Shown one piece after another: positions 34,703 to 44,099 of a DNA stretch of 64,000 nucleotides. The notes under the pieces were generated by a model that worked only from the letters and a program-made list of their open reading frames with translations, was not told the DNA's origin and did not search any database. Positions within the stretch are counted from its first letter, which is position 1. Every line of letters starts with the position of its first letter. Where the stretch lies: positions 1 through 64,000 of the forward strand of contig JAKOXG010000017.1 of the NCBI GenBank assembly GCA_029781115.1. The letters are read 5' to 3'. This DNA comes from Candidatus Cloacimonadota bacterium (GTDB taxonomy: Bacteria > Cloacimonadota > Cloacimonadia > Cloacimonadales > Cloacimonadaceae). The translations under genes and the position numbers were made by a program.

Positions 34703-35185
34703 ATGGAACTTAAGCTTGAGAGACTCACCTTTCCCTCAGATTGCAACATCATCCTGGGTCAGAGCCACTTTATCAAGACGGTGGAAGACCTCTATGAAGC
34801 AATGGTAAACAGCGTTCCGGGGATCAAATTTGGGCTGGCCTTTTGCGAGGCTTCGGGGCCTTGTTTGATCCGCAAAGATGGCACAGACAACGAGCTGATC
34901 GAGCTCGCAGTCAAGAATATGCGCACCATCGCCGCAGGACACAGCTTCATCATCATCATGCGTGACGCCTTCCCCATCAATGTTTTACCCGCAGTCAAAG
35001 ATTGCCGTGAAGTGGTCAATATCTTCTGTGCCACTGCCAATCCCGTGGAAGTGATCATCGCACAAAGCGAGCAGGGAAGAGGCATTTTGGGCGTGATCGA
35101 TGGCTCCTCTCCGCAAGGGATAGAGCTGGATACAGACATCACCCACCGCAAGAAATTCCTCCTGGACATCGGGTACAAGCGCTAA
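34703..35185 (+). CDS. Adenosine-specific kinase-family protein (PF04008)
   Basis: The start is ATG 34703, 9 bases behind TTGAGG. An upstream ATG at 34670 has no such site. The 160-aa length and conserved blocks (KFGLAFCEASGPCLIRKDGTD, AAGHSFIIIMRDAFPINVL, VNIFCATANPVEVI and GRGILGVIDGSSPQGIE) match the archaeal/bacterial family named for an adenosine-specific kinase. The biochemical role is poorly established, and adenosine or a related small molecule may be the ligand. It starts a transcript with thpR, recA and recX. Confidence 0.8.
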   Translation: MELKLERLTFPSDCNIILGQSHFIKTVEDLYEAMVNSVPGIKFGLAFCEASGPCLIRKDGTDNELIELAVKNMRTIAAGHSFIIIMRDAFPINVLPAVKDCREVVNIFCATANPVEVIIAQSEQGRGILGVIDGSSPQGIELDTDITHRKKFLLDIGYKR

Positions 35186-35737
35186 ATGAGTTGGCGAGGT
35201 TTTTACGCCTTGGAAGTGGCAGAGCCGCTGGCCAAAGAGCTGAAGCTGTATCTGAAGCGATTTGCCAAGATCCCGGGCGTGAACTGGGTAAACGAGCGCA
35301 ACCTGCATCTCACGCTGCTTTTCATGGCGGAAGCTCCTTTTGAAAAGATGCAGGAGATGAAGCAGCTTTGCCTGGATTTGAGTGAGGAATTTGAACCCGT
35401 GACGCTGAAATGCCAAGGCATAGAGCTCTTTCCCGCACGTGATCCCCGCCTGGTGTGGGTGAAGCTGGAGGATGAATCCGGCGGCATCCAGCAGCTGCAT
35501 AAAACCTTGCAGAAGCGCTGTAAGCACATGGATTTGGACTTTGACAAAAAGCCGCTCAAGCTGCATATCACCTTGGGACGCATCAAGAAGCAGATCCCCG
35601 TCCACTTGGAAAGAGAAATCATGCAGACCGAGCTGGATGGCGAAGCTTTAGTCTATGATACCATCACCTTATACCGCAGTCAATTGAGCCCGCAGGGGCC
35701 AAAATATACCATCTTAGAACAAAGCAAATTACAATAA
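35186..35737 (+). CDS. thpR: RNA 2',3'-cyclic phosphodiesterase
   Basis: This 2H-phosphoesterase opens 2',3'-cyclic phosphate ends of RNA. The 183-aa protein has both HxTL catalytic motifs, LHLTLLF (~45) and LHITLGRI (~128), in the usual two-lobed layout. The start is ATG 35186, right after the stop of the kinase-like gene. recA follows 10 bases later. The thpR-recA neighbourhood is common in bacteria. Confidence 0.9.
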   Translation: MSWRGFYALEVAEPLAKELKLYLKRFAKIPGVNWVNERNLHLTLLFMAEAPFEKMQEMKQLCLDLSEEFEPVTLKCQGIELFPARDPRLVWVKLEDESGGIQQLHKTLQKRCKHMDLDFDKKPLKLHITLGRIKKQIPVHLEREIMQTELDGEALVYDTITLYRSQLSPQGPKYTILEQSKLQ

Positions 35738-35747
35738 CGGAGGTAAA

Positions 35748-36791
35748 ATGCTGGACAGAAATAAAGAAAGTGCCCTCAAATCGGCAGTTAATCAGCTGGA
35801 GAAGAAGTTTGGAGTTGGCACGATTATGCGCCTGGGAGACAAACCGGACATCGACGTGCAAGTGATACCCACAGGTGCCTTTAACCTCGATATCGCCCTG
35901 GGAATCGGTGGCATCCCCAAAGGCAGAATCACCGAAATCTACGGCGCAGAAGCCAGTGGCAAGACCACGCTCGCACTTCATATCGCCGCTGAAGCGCAAA
36001 AGCAAGGCGGCATCGTGGCTTTCGTGGATGCCGAGCATGCCCTGGACATCCAATATGCCAAGCGTTTGGGAGTGCAGATCGAAGACTTGCTGATGTCTCA
36101 ACCCGACAGCGGCGAACAGGCTCTGGAAGTGGTGGAGACTTTGGTGCGCAGTTCCGCAGTGGACTTGGTTGTCGTGGACAGCGTCGCTGCCCTGGTGCCC
36201 AAACAGGAGATAGAAGGCGATATGGGCGATACGCACGTGGGCTTGCAAGCCCGCCTGATGAGTCAAGCCCTCAGAAAGCTCACCGCCATAGTTTCAAAAT
36301 CCAACACCGCCGTGATCTTCATCAACCAAACGCGCATGAAGATTGGCGTTCCCGCTTTTGTAAACCCCGAAACCACCACCGGTGGCGTAGCGCTCAAGTT
36401 TTACTCTTCAGTGCGCTTGGAAGTCCGCTTTGCCGGCTCGATCAAGCTTTCCGCAGATTCCGACGTGATCGGCGCCAAAACCCGCGTCAAAGTGGTGAAA
36501 AACAAGTTTGCCCCGCCCTTCAAGACGGTGACCTTCCCCATCATTTTCGGAGAAGGAATCAGCAATCTGGACATCCTCGTCGACATGGGCGTGGAGATGG
36601 GAATCATCAAAAAGAGCGGCTCCTGGTTCTCCTACGAGGACATGAAACTGGGACAGGGCGTGGAAAAATCCAAGGACTTCCTGAGGGAAAATCCCGAAGT
36701 CCTGGCTGAGATAGAAACCAAAATAAGAGACCAAGTCGACCCCGACGTGCTCGCCCGCATGGATGAAGCTAAAGACGATACGGAAGACTGA
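35748..36791 (+). CDS. recA: RecA recombinase
   Basis: RecA binds single-stranded DNA, drives strand exchange and triggers the SOS response. The 347-aa protein has Walker [10 protein letters not shown] (~66-74), the DAEHALD region, [15 protein letters not shown]-binding loops L1 ([20 protein letters not shown]) and L2 ([21 protein letters not shown]), and an acidic C-terminal tail. The ribosome binding site CGGAGG is good. recX overlaps its 3' end by 29 bases. Confidence 0.98.
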   Translation: MLDRNKESALKSAVNQLEKKFGVGTIMRLGDKPDIDVQVIPTGAFNLDIALGIGGIPKGRITEIYGAEASGKTTLALHIAAEAQKQGGIVAFVDAEHALDIQYAKRLGVQIEDLLMSQPDSGEQALEVVETLVRSSAVDLVVVDSVAALVPKQEIEGDMGDTHVGLQARLMSQALRKLTAIVSKSNTAVIFINQTRMKIGVPAFVNPETTTGGVALKFYSSVRLEVRFAGSIKLSADSDVIGAKTRVKVVKNKFAPPFKTVTFPIIFGEGISNLDILVDMGVEMGIIKKSGSWFSYEDMKLGQGVEKSKDFLRENPEVLAEIETKIRDQVDPDVLARMDEAKDDTED

Positions 36792-37377
36792 GAAAAGTAG
36801 AGACGTAACTCTCTATTTGGATGATAAAAGTGTGGGAACCTTGCCAATCAAGGTTCTCCCTCTTTTTGTGCGCCCGGACCAGGAGCAGGAGATCGGCAAA
36901 GACGAGGCCGACGAGCTCTGGCCGCTGCTCAAAAGCCACGCACGCAACCTGCTGCTGGACTACTTGGCCAAAGCGGAACACAGCGAGCATCAGAGCCGTG
37001 AACTCTTAAGGAAAAGACGCTTTGATGCCGCCATCATCGATGAGCTGATAGACTATTGCAAGCAGAAGAGATTCATAGACGATGCCCGCTATAGCGAGAT
37101 CTACATCCGCAGCTGGCTCAAGCGCGGCATCGGACTCAAGCTACTGAGAAACAAACTGAGAGAGCAGCGGATTGCGCAGGCAATCTGGGAGCCGCTTCTG
37201 GAAGAAATGTATGAGCCCGAAGACGGCTTTGATACCCTCAAAAACCAGATGCATAAATACATCTCCCGCCAGAAGGAAATGCCCTACCACAAGCTGAAAG
37301 ACAAGACCTTCGGCTATTTTGTGAACAAGGGCTTTGATCTGGATATGATCGCCGGGGCGTGGCGGGCTTTACAGTAG
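36763..37377 (+). CDS. recX: RecX regulatory protein
   Basis: RecX binds RecA filaments and limits their activity. The 204-aa protein has three-helix repeats typical of RecX, with [46 protein letters not shown] as the diagnostic region, and a basic N-terminal portion. It overlaps recA by 29 bases, a common arrangement that keeps RecX low. It is the last gene of the operon, convergent with the acyl-CoA synthetase gene. Confidence 0.88.
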   Translation: MKLKTIRKTEKSRDVTLYLDDKSVGTLPIKVLPLFVRPDQEQEIGKDEADELWPLLKSHARNLLLDYLAKAEHSEHQSRELLRKRRFDAAIIDELIDYCKQKRFIDDARYSEIYIRSWLKRGIGLKLLRNKLREQRIAQAIWEPLLEEMYEPEDGFDTLKNQMHKYISRQKEMPYHKLKDKTFGYFVNKGFDLDMIAGAWRALQ

Positions 37378-37422
37378 CTACCCCGCCGCTTGTCACACCG
37401 CCGCATGCCAGGTGCGCAGGGC

Positions 37423-39090
37423 TCAGCTATATAGGAATCTCTTGATCTTCTGTGTAGGCGTCTTTTCAAAGGGCTCCTTTTGCTCGGTCAAGCGGTGGAT
37501 ACGGGCAAAGGAGGCCACATTTGCATTCACATGCTCTCTTAAGTTTTGCAGATAGTTTTGGATGAAAGCCTCAGATTGAGCGAGCCCCATCTTCCTCAGA
37601 TTGTGTTTGGTTTGAAAGAGTTCCGCATTTAGATACACGCGACCTATGATCTTGCCATCTGATTCATAGACCATGGATTCCAGCACGCCCTCATTCTCAT
37701 TGAGCTTGGCTTCCAGCTCTTCTGGATAGACGTTTTCACCCGTGGGAGAAAGGATCATGTTTTTGCTTCTACCCTTGATGTAGAGGTAGTCATTGTTGAA
37801 CATGCCCAGGTCGCCAGTCTTGAAATATCCATCCTCGGTATGGGCATCCCTGGTGCGCTGTTTATCCTTGTAATAACCCATCATCACGGTGCCGCCTTTG
37901 ATCTCGATCTCGCCTATGCCCGTCTTGGGATCAGGATTAGCGATGCGCACCTGCAGCGTTTCCAACACATTGCCTGTGGAGCGGAATTTGATCTTTGACG
38001 CCGTGCAAGCTGCGATCAGGGGTGAAGTCTCCGTGAGTCCATAACCGATGGTGTAAGGGAAGCCGGCTTCATAGAGGAAGCGTTCCACCTCTTCACTGAG
38101 CAGTGCGCCTCCAATGGCAAAGAGATGAAGCGCACCACCAAAGGTTTTCAGCAGCTTCCGGCCGGCATACCTGTGCAGCATCTTGCGTCCCGGAACCGTG
38201 TTGTAGAGCTTGCGCATGACCAGGCGGCGTGTGAGCTGCGGATACACCTGAAGCTTGAATATCTTTTCGATGATGAGAGGCACGGTGAGCATGATGGTGG
38301 GACGCACCTTCTGCATGGCGGGGATCAGCACCCTGGCTGTGGGCGGCTTGTCCAGATAATAGACGCAAGCGCCTTTGTGCATGGGAGTCAGGAAGCCAAC
38401 CGTGCATTCGTAGGCATGAGGAAGCGGTAAAATGCTCATTAATCTGTCATATTGATGCACTTTCTGGAATCCGCAGGTGAGATGGACGTTCAGAGTCAGG
38501 TTTTTGTGGGAGAGCATCACACCCTTGGAATACCCCGAGGTACCGGAGGTGTAGATCAGGGCAGCGAGGTCATCTTCTTTGGGTTCTTCACCGATCCGCT
38601 TAGACGCTTTACGAGCCCCACCTTTCAGGATGTTAAAGTGTTTGAATCTGCCCTTGAGCTTGTCCTTGCTCAGAGGCTCTTTTACCGGTTCAAAGTTGTC
38701 CAAGATCACCAATTGTGGCATGGGCTTGAGGTCTTCATAACCTATCTTCGGGTAATGCAGCGAGGAGACAAAGACCAGCTTGGCTTCTGCATGCTTGATG
38801 ATGTGCAAGATGTCCGTCACATGAAAATCCACCAAGATGGGCACTACCACGGCTCCCATGGAGGTGATGGCCAAATAGGCTACGCCCCAGGTGGGCATGT
38901 TTTGGCTCAAGATGGCGACCCGGTCGCCTTTGCGTATACCATGCTCTCTCATGAGGGCGATTACATGATCGATCTGCTGGCGCAATTGCCCATAAGTAAT
39001 GGGCTCACCATCCACATTTGACAAGGCCGGACGCTCAGCGTAGAGCTCGCAGCTCCGGTCTATCATAGCTTTCAGCGTAAACTTCTGCAT
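37423..39090 (-). CDS. AMP-dependent acyl-CoA/long-chain fatty-acid ligase
   Basis: The 555-aa ANL-family enzyme activates a fatty or other carboxylic acid to its CoA or protein-bound form through an acyl-adenylate. Conserved motifs are LIYTSGTSGYSKGVMLSH (AMP-binding P-loop), GYGLTETSP, the TGDLGMF motif and a late catalytic lysine (PTQKIKRFL). It lacks the N-terminal extension of mammalian-type enzymes and resembles bacterial FadD-like ligases. The actual acid is unknown. It lies 5 bases after leuS. Confidence 0.88.
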   Translation of the reverse strand: MQKFTLKAMIDRSCELYAERPALSNVDGEPITYGQLRQQIDHVIALMREHGIRKGDRVAILSQNMPTWGVAYLAITSMGAVVVPILVDFHVTDILHIIKHAEAKLVFVSSLHYPKIGYEDLKPMPQLVILDNFEPVKEPLSKDKLKGRFKHFNILKGGARKASKRIGEEPKEDDLAALIYTSGTSGYSKGVMLSHKNLTLNVHLTCGFQKVHQYDRLMSILPLPHAYECTVGFLTPMHKGACVYYLDKPPTARVLIPAMQKVRPTIMLTVPLIIEKIFKLQVYPQLTRRLVMRKLYNTVPGRKMLHRYAGRKLLKTFGGALHLFAIGGALLSEEVERFLYEAGFPYTIGYGLTETSPLIAACTASKIKFRSTGNVLETLQVRIANPDPKTGIGEIEIKGGTVMMGYYKDKQRTRDAHTEDGYFKTGDLGMFNNDYLYIKGRSKNMILSPTGENVYPEELEAKLNENEGVLESMVYESDGKIIGRVYLNAELFQTKHNLRKMGLAQSEAFIQNYLQNLREHVNANVASFARIHRLTEQKEPFEKTPTQKIKRFLYS

Positions 39091-39095
39091 ATATT

Positions 39096-41585
39096 CTACT
39101 TGGCCGCCACGCTCACCATTTTGTCTTTGATGACGATCACCTTCTTGATCTGCTTGCCTTCCAGGAACCTTTCCACGTTGGGCAGAGCCAGGGCTTGCTT
39201 TTTCAGCTCTTCTTCATCTATATCGACCGGCACGTCCAGCTTCCCACGCAGCTTGCCATTCACTTGCACCACGTAGGTAACCTCGTCTCGCACCAAGTAT
39301 TTATCTTCATATTGAGGCAGACCGCTCAGGTGGATAAAATCCTCATAGCCCAGCATCTCCCAAAGCTCTTCAGCGATGTGCGGCGCAAAGGGATAGAGCA
39401 TCTGCGGAATCACCTTGCAGGCTTGGGCAAAGACCCATCTTTCAGCCTCGTTCAGCTTGTCATGCTCTTTGACGCTGGTCACGTTGTTGAGATGCTCCAT
39501 CACCGCAGCGATGGCTGTGTTGTATTGCTGACGGGCAAGGCAGTCGTCATGCCACTTCTTCACCGCAGCATGCGTGCTGTAAAGGGCTTCCTTGACCTCG
39601 TCATTCAGAGCATCCAATTTGAGCTCTTTGGCGGGAGCATTAAGAGCTTCGCGGATAAGCTGCTGATGTTCGCTGATCAATCTATAGACGCGGTTCAGGA
39701 ACCTGAAGGCGCCCATGATGCCGTCGTCGCTCCATTCCACGTCCTTTTCCGGAGGTGAGGCAAAGAGCAGGAAAGTCCTCAGCGTATCCGCTCCAAAGCG
39801 ATCCACGATGTAGTCAGGGTTCACCGCATTGCCTTTGGACTTGCTCATCTTGTTACCGTCTTTGATCACCATGCCCTGGGTGAGCAGGCGCAGGAAGGGT
39901 TCATCACACTTGAGCCAGCCCAAATCACGCATCACTTTGCCGATAAAGCGGGCATAAAGCAAGTGCATGCAGGCGTGTTCGATGCCACCGATGTATTGAT
40001 CCACGGGCATCCAATAGTCCGCTTTTGCGGGATCGAAGGGCAGTTTATCATTGTGCGCATCGGTGTAGCGGGCATAATACCAGGAGCTGTCCACGAAGGT
40101 ATCCATGGTGTCCGTCTCGCGCTTGGCTGCTGCGCCGCACTGGGGACAGCTTACGTTGATCCAGCTCTCCACCGAAAGCAGCGGGTTGGAAGTGGTTTTG
40201 CCCACCTGAACTTCATCCGGCAACAGCACGGGCAAATCTTCATCCGGAACCAGCACCACACCGCATTTGGGGCAGTGGATGATGGGGATGGGGGTGCCCC
40301 AATAACGCTGACGGGAAATGCCCCAGTCTCTCAATCTATAGGTGACGGCAATCTCGCCAAAGCCTTGCTCCTCAATGTGTTTGGAGATGGCGGACATAGC
40401 AGCCACGCTCTCCATGCCATCAAAGGGAGCACTGTTGACGATGATGCCGGGCTCGATGTAGGCTTCTTCCATCTCCTCCAAGACCAGGCTGTGATCCGGC
40501 TTTTGGATCACGATCTTGATGGGGATGTCATACTTTTTGGCAAAGTCAAAGTCACGCTGATCATGCGCCGGAACCGCCATCACGGCACCTGTTCCGTAGT
40601 CCATGAGCACGTAGTTTGTGATCCAGATCTGCACCTTCGCACCGTTCAAGGGGTTGATGCAATAGCGTCCGCTGAAAATGCCTTCCTTGACCGTATCTTC
40701 AGCACTGCGACTGATCTTGTCTTCATTGATCACCTTCTCGCAAAACGCTCTAAGTTCACTGTCCTCAGGCTCCTGCTTCAACCAATCCTGCACCAAAGGA
40801 TGCTCCGGCGGCAGTGCCATAAAAGTAACGCCGTAGATGGTATCCGGACGTGTAGTAAACACGCTGATGGGCGTATTGTCGCCTTCTAACAGGAAGTCGA
40901 TGCGTGTGCCTTCACTCCTGCCGATCCAGTGTTTTTGCATCTGCAACACCCGTTCCGGCCAGTCGATCAGTCCCGAGTGATCCAGCAGCTCTTCAGCGTA
41001 ATCCGTGATGCGGAAATACCACTGTTCCAGCTCCTTTTGCTTCACTTCAGAGTGACATCTCCAGCAGCGCCCTTCCTCCACCTGCTCGTTGGCAAGCACG
41101 GTCTGACAGGTGTCGCACCAGTTTTGGAAGGAGCGTTTGCGATAGACCAAACCCATCTCATACATCTTCTTAAACAGATATTGACCCCAGTGATAGTAGT
41201 CCGGACGGCAGGTGCTCACTTCCCTTTCCCAGTCAAAGCTAAAGCCCATATTGTCGAACTGTTTGCGCATAAAGGCGATGTTTTCCTCAGTGGTGATGCG
41301 GGGGTGGGAATTGTGCTGAATGGCAAAGTTTTCCGCCGGCATCCCGAAGGAATCATAGCCCATGGGTTGCATCACGCTGAAGCCTTCCATCAGTTTGAGG
41401 CGTGTAATTGCTTCACCGATAAAGTAGTTGGACGCATGCCCAACGTGCAACACGCCGCTGGGATAAGGGAACATGGAAAGCACATAGTATTTGGGTTTAT
41501 CTCCACAATCTGGTGGATTGAAGACCTTCGCTTCTTTCCAACGCTTTTGCCACTTGGGCTCCAAAGTCTCAAAAGGATATTCCAT
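39096..41585 (-). CDS. leuS: Leucyl-tRNA synthetase
   Basis: LeuRS charges tRNA-Leu and edits mischarged products. The start is ATG 41585, 9 bases after GGAG. The 829-aa protein has the HIGH-type PYPSGVLHVGHASNY motif, the CP1 editing domain with TTRPDTIYGVTFMALPPEHP, GNKMSKSKGNAVNPD as KMSKS, and the C-terminal tRNA-binding section (YVVQVNGKLRGKL). Length and order are those of bacterial LeuRS. It leads a two-gene operon with the ligase gene. Confidence 0.97.
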   Translation of the reverse strand: MEYPFETLEPKWQKRWKEAKVFNPPDCGDKPKYYVLSMFPYPSGVLHVGHASNYFIGEAITRLKLMEGFSVMQPMGYDSFGMPAENFAIQHNSHPRITTEENIAFMRKQFDNMGFSFDWEREVSTCRPDYYHWGQYLFKKMYEMGLVYRKRSFQNWCDTCQTVLANEQVEEGRCWRCHSEVKQKELEQWYFRITDYAEELLDHSGLIDWPERVLQMQKHWIGRSEGTRIDFLLEGDNTPISVFTTRPDTIYGVTFMALPPEHPLVQDWLKQEPEDSELRAFCEKVINEDKISRSAEDTVKEGIFSGRYCINPLNGAKVQIWITNYVLMDYGTGAVMAVPAHDQRDFDFAKKYDIPIKIVIQKPDHSLVLEEMEEAYIEPGIIVNSAPFDGMESVAAMSAISKHIEEQGFGEIAVTYRLRDWGISRQRYWGTPIPIIHCPKCGVVLVPDEDLPVLLPDEVQVGKTTSNPLLSVESWINVSCPQCGAAAKRETDTMDTFVDSSWYYARYTDAHNDKLPFDPAKADYWMPVDQYIGGIEHACMHLLYARFIGKVMRDLGWLKCDEPFLRLLTQGMVIKDGNKMSKSKGNAVNPDYIVDRFGADTLRTFLLFASPPEKDVEWSDDGIMGAFRFLNRVYRLISEHQQLIREALNAPAKELKLDALNDEVKEALYSTHAAVKKWHDDCLARQQYNTAIAAVMEHLNNVTSVKEHDKLNEAERWVFAQACKVIPQMLYPFAPHIAEELWEMLGYEDFIHLSGLPQYEDKYLVRDEVTYVVQVNGKLRGKLDVPVDIDEEELKKQALALPNVERFLEGKQIKKVIVIKDKMVSVAAK

Positions 41586-41690
41586 CTGTTTTATCTCCAA
41601 TGTATTGATAGGCTCAAGGCTCTATCTTTGCATATATTCTGGTATTCTGACCCATTTTCAGCAAGGGCTCAGGCTGTCAAGAAAAGAATT

Positions 41691-41714
41691 AAAGCCCCGC
41701 CTCAGCAGGGCTTT
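41691..41714 (-). terminator. Terminator of the caspase-FGE operon
   Basis: On the minus strand AAAGCCC-(TGCTGAGGCG)-GGGCTTT is followed by AATTCTTTTC. It lies about 90 bases after the stop of the last FGE-fold gene. Confidence 0.55.
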
Positions 41715-41801
41715 GGAACGTCTATAAGCAAAGGCCATGACAGGAGACTAAGCAACTGCCTTGGACTTCGGCTGCGCTTTCTGTCCGATTACAAGAATCA
41801 A

Positions 41802-43922
41802 TCAATTTGCAACCCTGCAAAGGCGAAAGCCGTAGCTGCAGTAGTAGCCTGAGTACGGATTGTAGTGGAAACGGTAAGACACACGGCAGTAAGGAAAATG
41901 TTCGCCCCAGCAACCGCCACGCCACAGACGACTACTGCCACTTGACGGACCTCTCGGATTGTTCTGGGGGCTGCTCGCGTAGTAAGATTCATCATACCTG
42001 TCCCAGCACCATTCCCAGACGTTGCCACTCATGTCGTAAGTGCCGATGCCATTGGGGGCCTTGGTCCCCACAGGGTGGGTGGTAAATCCCGAATTGCTCC
42101 CATACCAGGCCACCGCATTGATATCGTCAGAGCCGGAGTAGAGATAATCTGGATTATTGGTGCGACCGCGGGCAGCGTATTCCCATTCCGCCTCGGTGGG
42201 CAGTCTATAACCGTTGGCCTGCCAGTTACAGATCGCCGCATCCCAAGTAGAGTTTTGGGAATTTGGCACAGCTCCCCAATTGGCAGGATTGGTACTGCCA
42301 CCAATCGTGTAACAAGGAGTGAGCCCCTCCGCCATGCTACGCAGGTTGCAGTATTTGATGGCGGCGTACCAGGTGACATTATAGGCAGGATAATTAGCTC
42401 CAAGGCCATAATCGCTTACCCAGCCTGGGTCGGGCATCAATATAGAATACTCAGCTTGGGTTACCTCGTATTTGCCGATGTAAAAAGAATTGAGTGTGAC
42501 CGTGTGGCTTGGCAGTTCATCCGGATATCCCTGCCCTCTTGTATCACCCATAGTGAATGATCCCCCTGGGACGTAGATCATCTGGATGGGAGGAACTTCG
42601 ATAACATTGTAAGTGGCAGAAGCTGTGCTGCTGGGTGTCCAGCCATTCTTGAAGCCCTTAGCCCTGAGGGTGGTTGTGGAGGACACATTGATCGGATTAC
42701 TGTAAATGGAAGAGTTTTGTGTAGGCTCCGTGCCGTTGGTAGTGTAGCGGATTGTTGCTCCGCTCGTTGCACAAGAGATCTGTACAGTTTGGGCTGAGTT
42801 ATAAGTCCCTCCAGGCAGACTGAAAGTGGGAGTGGCAACGGTTTGCGGTATGTTTATAGTATATGCTGCAGACGCAATTTGGCTGTCCGGCAAGCCTGAT
42901 TTGGTCGCTTTGGCTTTCAAATTTGTCGTGGATGCTATGTAGACAGGCCCTGTATATCGGGTGGAAGGTGTGGATCCATCGGTTGAGTAGTAGATCGTGG
43001 CTCCGGATGTGGAGCAGGATATGGTGACATTCTGCGCTGAGGTGAAAATTCCTCCGGGTGGCCTGAAAGTGGGGGTGGCTACGGTTGGTATGTGTATAGT
43101 ATATACTGCAGATGCGATTTGGCTGTCCGTCCAGCCTGATTTGGTTGCCTTGGCTTTCAAAGTCGCTGTTGACGCTATGTTGACAGGCCCCGTGTATCGG
43201 GTGGAGGGTGTCGATCCGTCTGTGGAGTAGTAGATCGTGGCTCCGGATGTGGAGCAGGATATGGTCACATTTTGGGCTGAGGTGTAGGTCCCACCCTGTG
43301 GACTGAAAGTGGGAGAAGACACGTTGAAAGTGTAGCTTGCTGCTGCTGTGCTGCTGGGTGTCCAGCCTGACTTGAAGCACTTGGCTTTGAGGGTGGTGTT
43401 TTCACTCACGCTGAGTGGCTTCGTGTATTGAGTTGAACTCTCTGTGGGCTCACTGCCATTGGTGGTATATCTGATAGTGGCACCGGGGGTTGAACAGGTG
43501 ATGGAGACCGTTTGGGTAGAAGTATAGGAGCCGCCGGAGGGATTTAAAGTAGGAGTGGACACATTGAAAGTGTAGCTTGCTGTTGCTGTGCTGCTGGGCG
43601 TCCAACCTGACTTGAAGCTCTTGGCTTTGAGGGTCGTGTTTTCACTCACGCTGAGTGGCGTCGTGTATTGAGTTGAACTCTCGGTGGGCTCACTGCCATT
43701 GGTGGTATATCTGATGGTGGCACCGGGGGTTGAACAGGTGATGGAAACAGTTTGGTCAGCAGTATAAGCACCGCCGGGCGGGTTGAAGACCGGAGTGGCC
43801 GGTTTAACGGAGCCGTCGGTTGGATCGAAAGGACTGTTCAGATCGCGCTCCATACAACTGCCAAACAGCAGGGTAACGAGCATCAGGGCAGCCAGAGTGG
43901 CGTATTGTAGAGTTTTGTTCAT
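41802..43922 (-). CDS. Lipoprotein with five chitobiase-C-like repeats and a C-terminal FGE/C-type-lectin domain (DGR-type variable end)
   Basis: The start is ATG 43922, where the signal peptide begins and GAGGAT precedes it. The open frame runs upstream but over low-complexity spacer. The 706-aa product has a lipobox LFGSC (Cys23), the ERDLNSPFDPTDGSV linker, five ~80-residue beta repeats of the CHB_HEX_C type (~41-443, TVSITCSTPGATIRYTTNGS in each), then an FGE-sulfatase domain (~445-706: YVPGGSFTMGD, YEVTQAEYS, RLPTEAEWEYAARG, DMSGNVWEWCWD, GFRLCR). The last ~40 codons differ sharply from the tandem paralogue in a DGR-like pattern. The metal/cofactor cysteines of true FGE are not evident, so it is likely a ligand-binding scaffold at the cell surface. 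Confidence 0.85.
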   Translation of the reverse strand: MNKTLQYATLAALMLVTLLFGSCMERDLNSPFDPTDGSVKPATPVFNPPGGAYTADQTVSITCSTPGATIRYTTNGSEPTESSTQYTTPLSVSENTTLKAKSFKSGWTPSSTATASYTFNVSTPTLNPSGGSYTSTQTVSITCSTPGATIRYTTNGSEPTESSTQYTKPLSVSENTTLKAKCFKSGWTPSSTAAASYTFNVSSPTFSPQGGTYTSAQNVTISCSTSGATIYYSTDGSTPSTRYTGPVNIASTATLKAKATKSGWTDSQIASAVYTIHIPTVATPTFRPPGGIFTSAQNVTISCSTSGATIYYSTDGSTPSTRYTGPVYIASTTNLKAKATKSGLPDSQIASAAYTINIPQTVATPTFSLPGGTYNSAQTVQISCATSGATIRYTTNGTEPTQNSSIYSNPINVSSTTTLRAKGFKNGWTPSSTASATYNVIEVPPIQMIYVPGGSFTMGDTRGQGYPDELPSHTVTLNSFYIGKYEVTQAEYSILMPDPGWVSDYGLGANYPAYNVTWYAAIKYCNLRSMAEGLTPCYTIGGSTNPANWGAVPNSQNSTWDAAICNWQANGYRLPTEAEWEYAARGRTNNPDYLYSGSDDINAVAWYGSNSGFTTHPVGTKAPNGIGTYDMSGNVWEWCWDRYDESYYASSPQNNPRGPSSGSSRLWRGGCWGEHFPYCRVSYRFHYNPYSGYYCSYGFRLCRVAN
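41832..41912 (-). other. DGR-like variable region of the downstream FGE-fold lipoprotein
   Basis: Codons 4-30 of the final 40 (from RGGCW to the base before GFRLCR). Against the paralogue at 44130-44210, 17 codons change amino acid over about 27. In 15 of these the third base is C or T in both copies, and in 12 it is the same. Flanks (RGG and GFRLCR) are conserved. Confidence 0.55.
42594..43802 (-). repeat. Five tandem in-frame coding repeats (~240 bp each) in the FGE-fold lipoprotein
   Basis: Units span residues ~41-121, 122-201, 202-281, 282-362 and 363-443. Units 1-2 are close to each other, and so are units 3-4 (GATIYYSTDGSTPSTRYTGP in both). This suggests recent unequal crossing-over. 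The upstream paralogue has only two such units. Confidence 0.75.
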
Positions 43923-44099
43923 GAGTTTATCCTCGAATTCATTTCTGTATTTAGCCGGCTGCTCGCTTTCAGGTTGCTCAGGAGTTTGCCCTAACAATTG
44001 AGCAGCTTGTAAAAATCGTTTATTCTCTTGAGCTCTTTCATCATTTCGCCCGGCTACGCCGGAATTGCCAAAATCCAAGCACCAAGAACCAAGAATCAA

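Noticed and set aside
41601-41801. Template repeat or reverse transcriptase of a DGR next to the FGE genes
   Set aside because: The spacer shows only a terminator and the leuS leader. No RGGSW-like nucleotide match or RT motif (YxDD) was found on either strand in the neighbourhood.
40929-41852. 307-aa frame antisense to leuS
   Set aside because: Shadow of LeuRS coding sequence. The tail crosses a terminator and another gene.
43923-44099. N-terminal extension of the FGE-fold genes upstream of their ATG
   Set aside because: The extension lies before a clear lipoprotein signal peptide and is the non-coding leader shared by the tandem copies.
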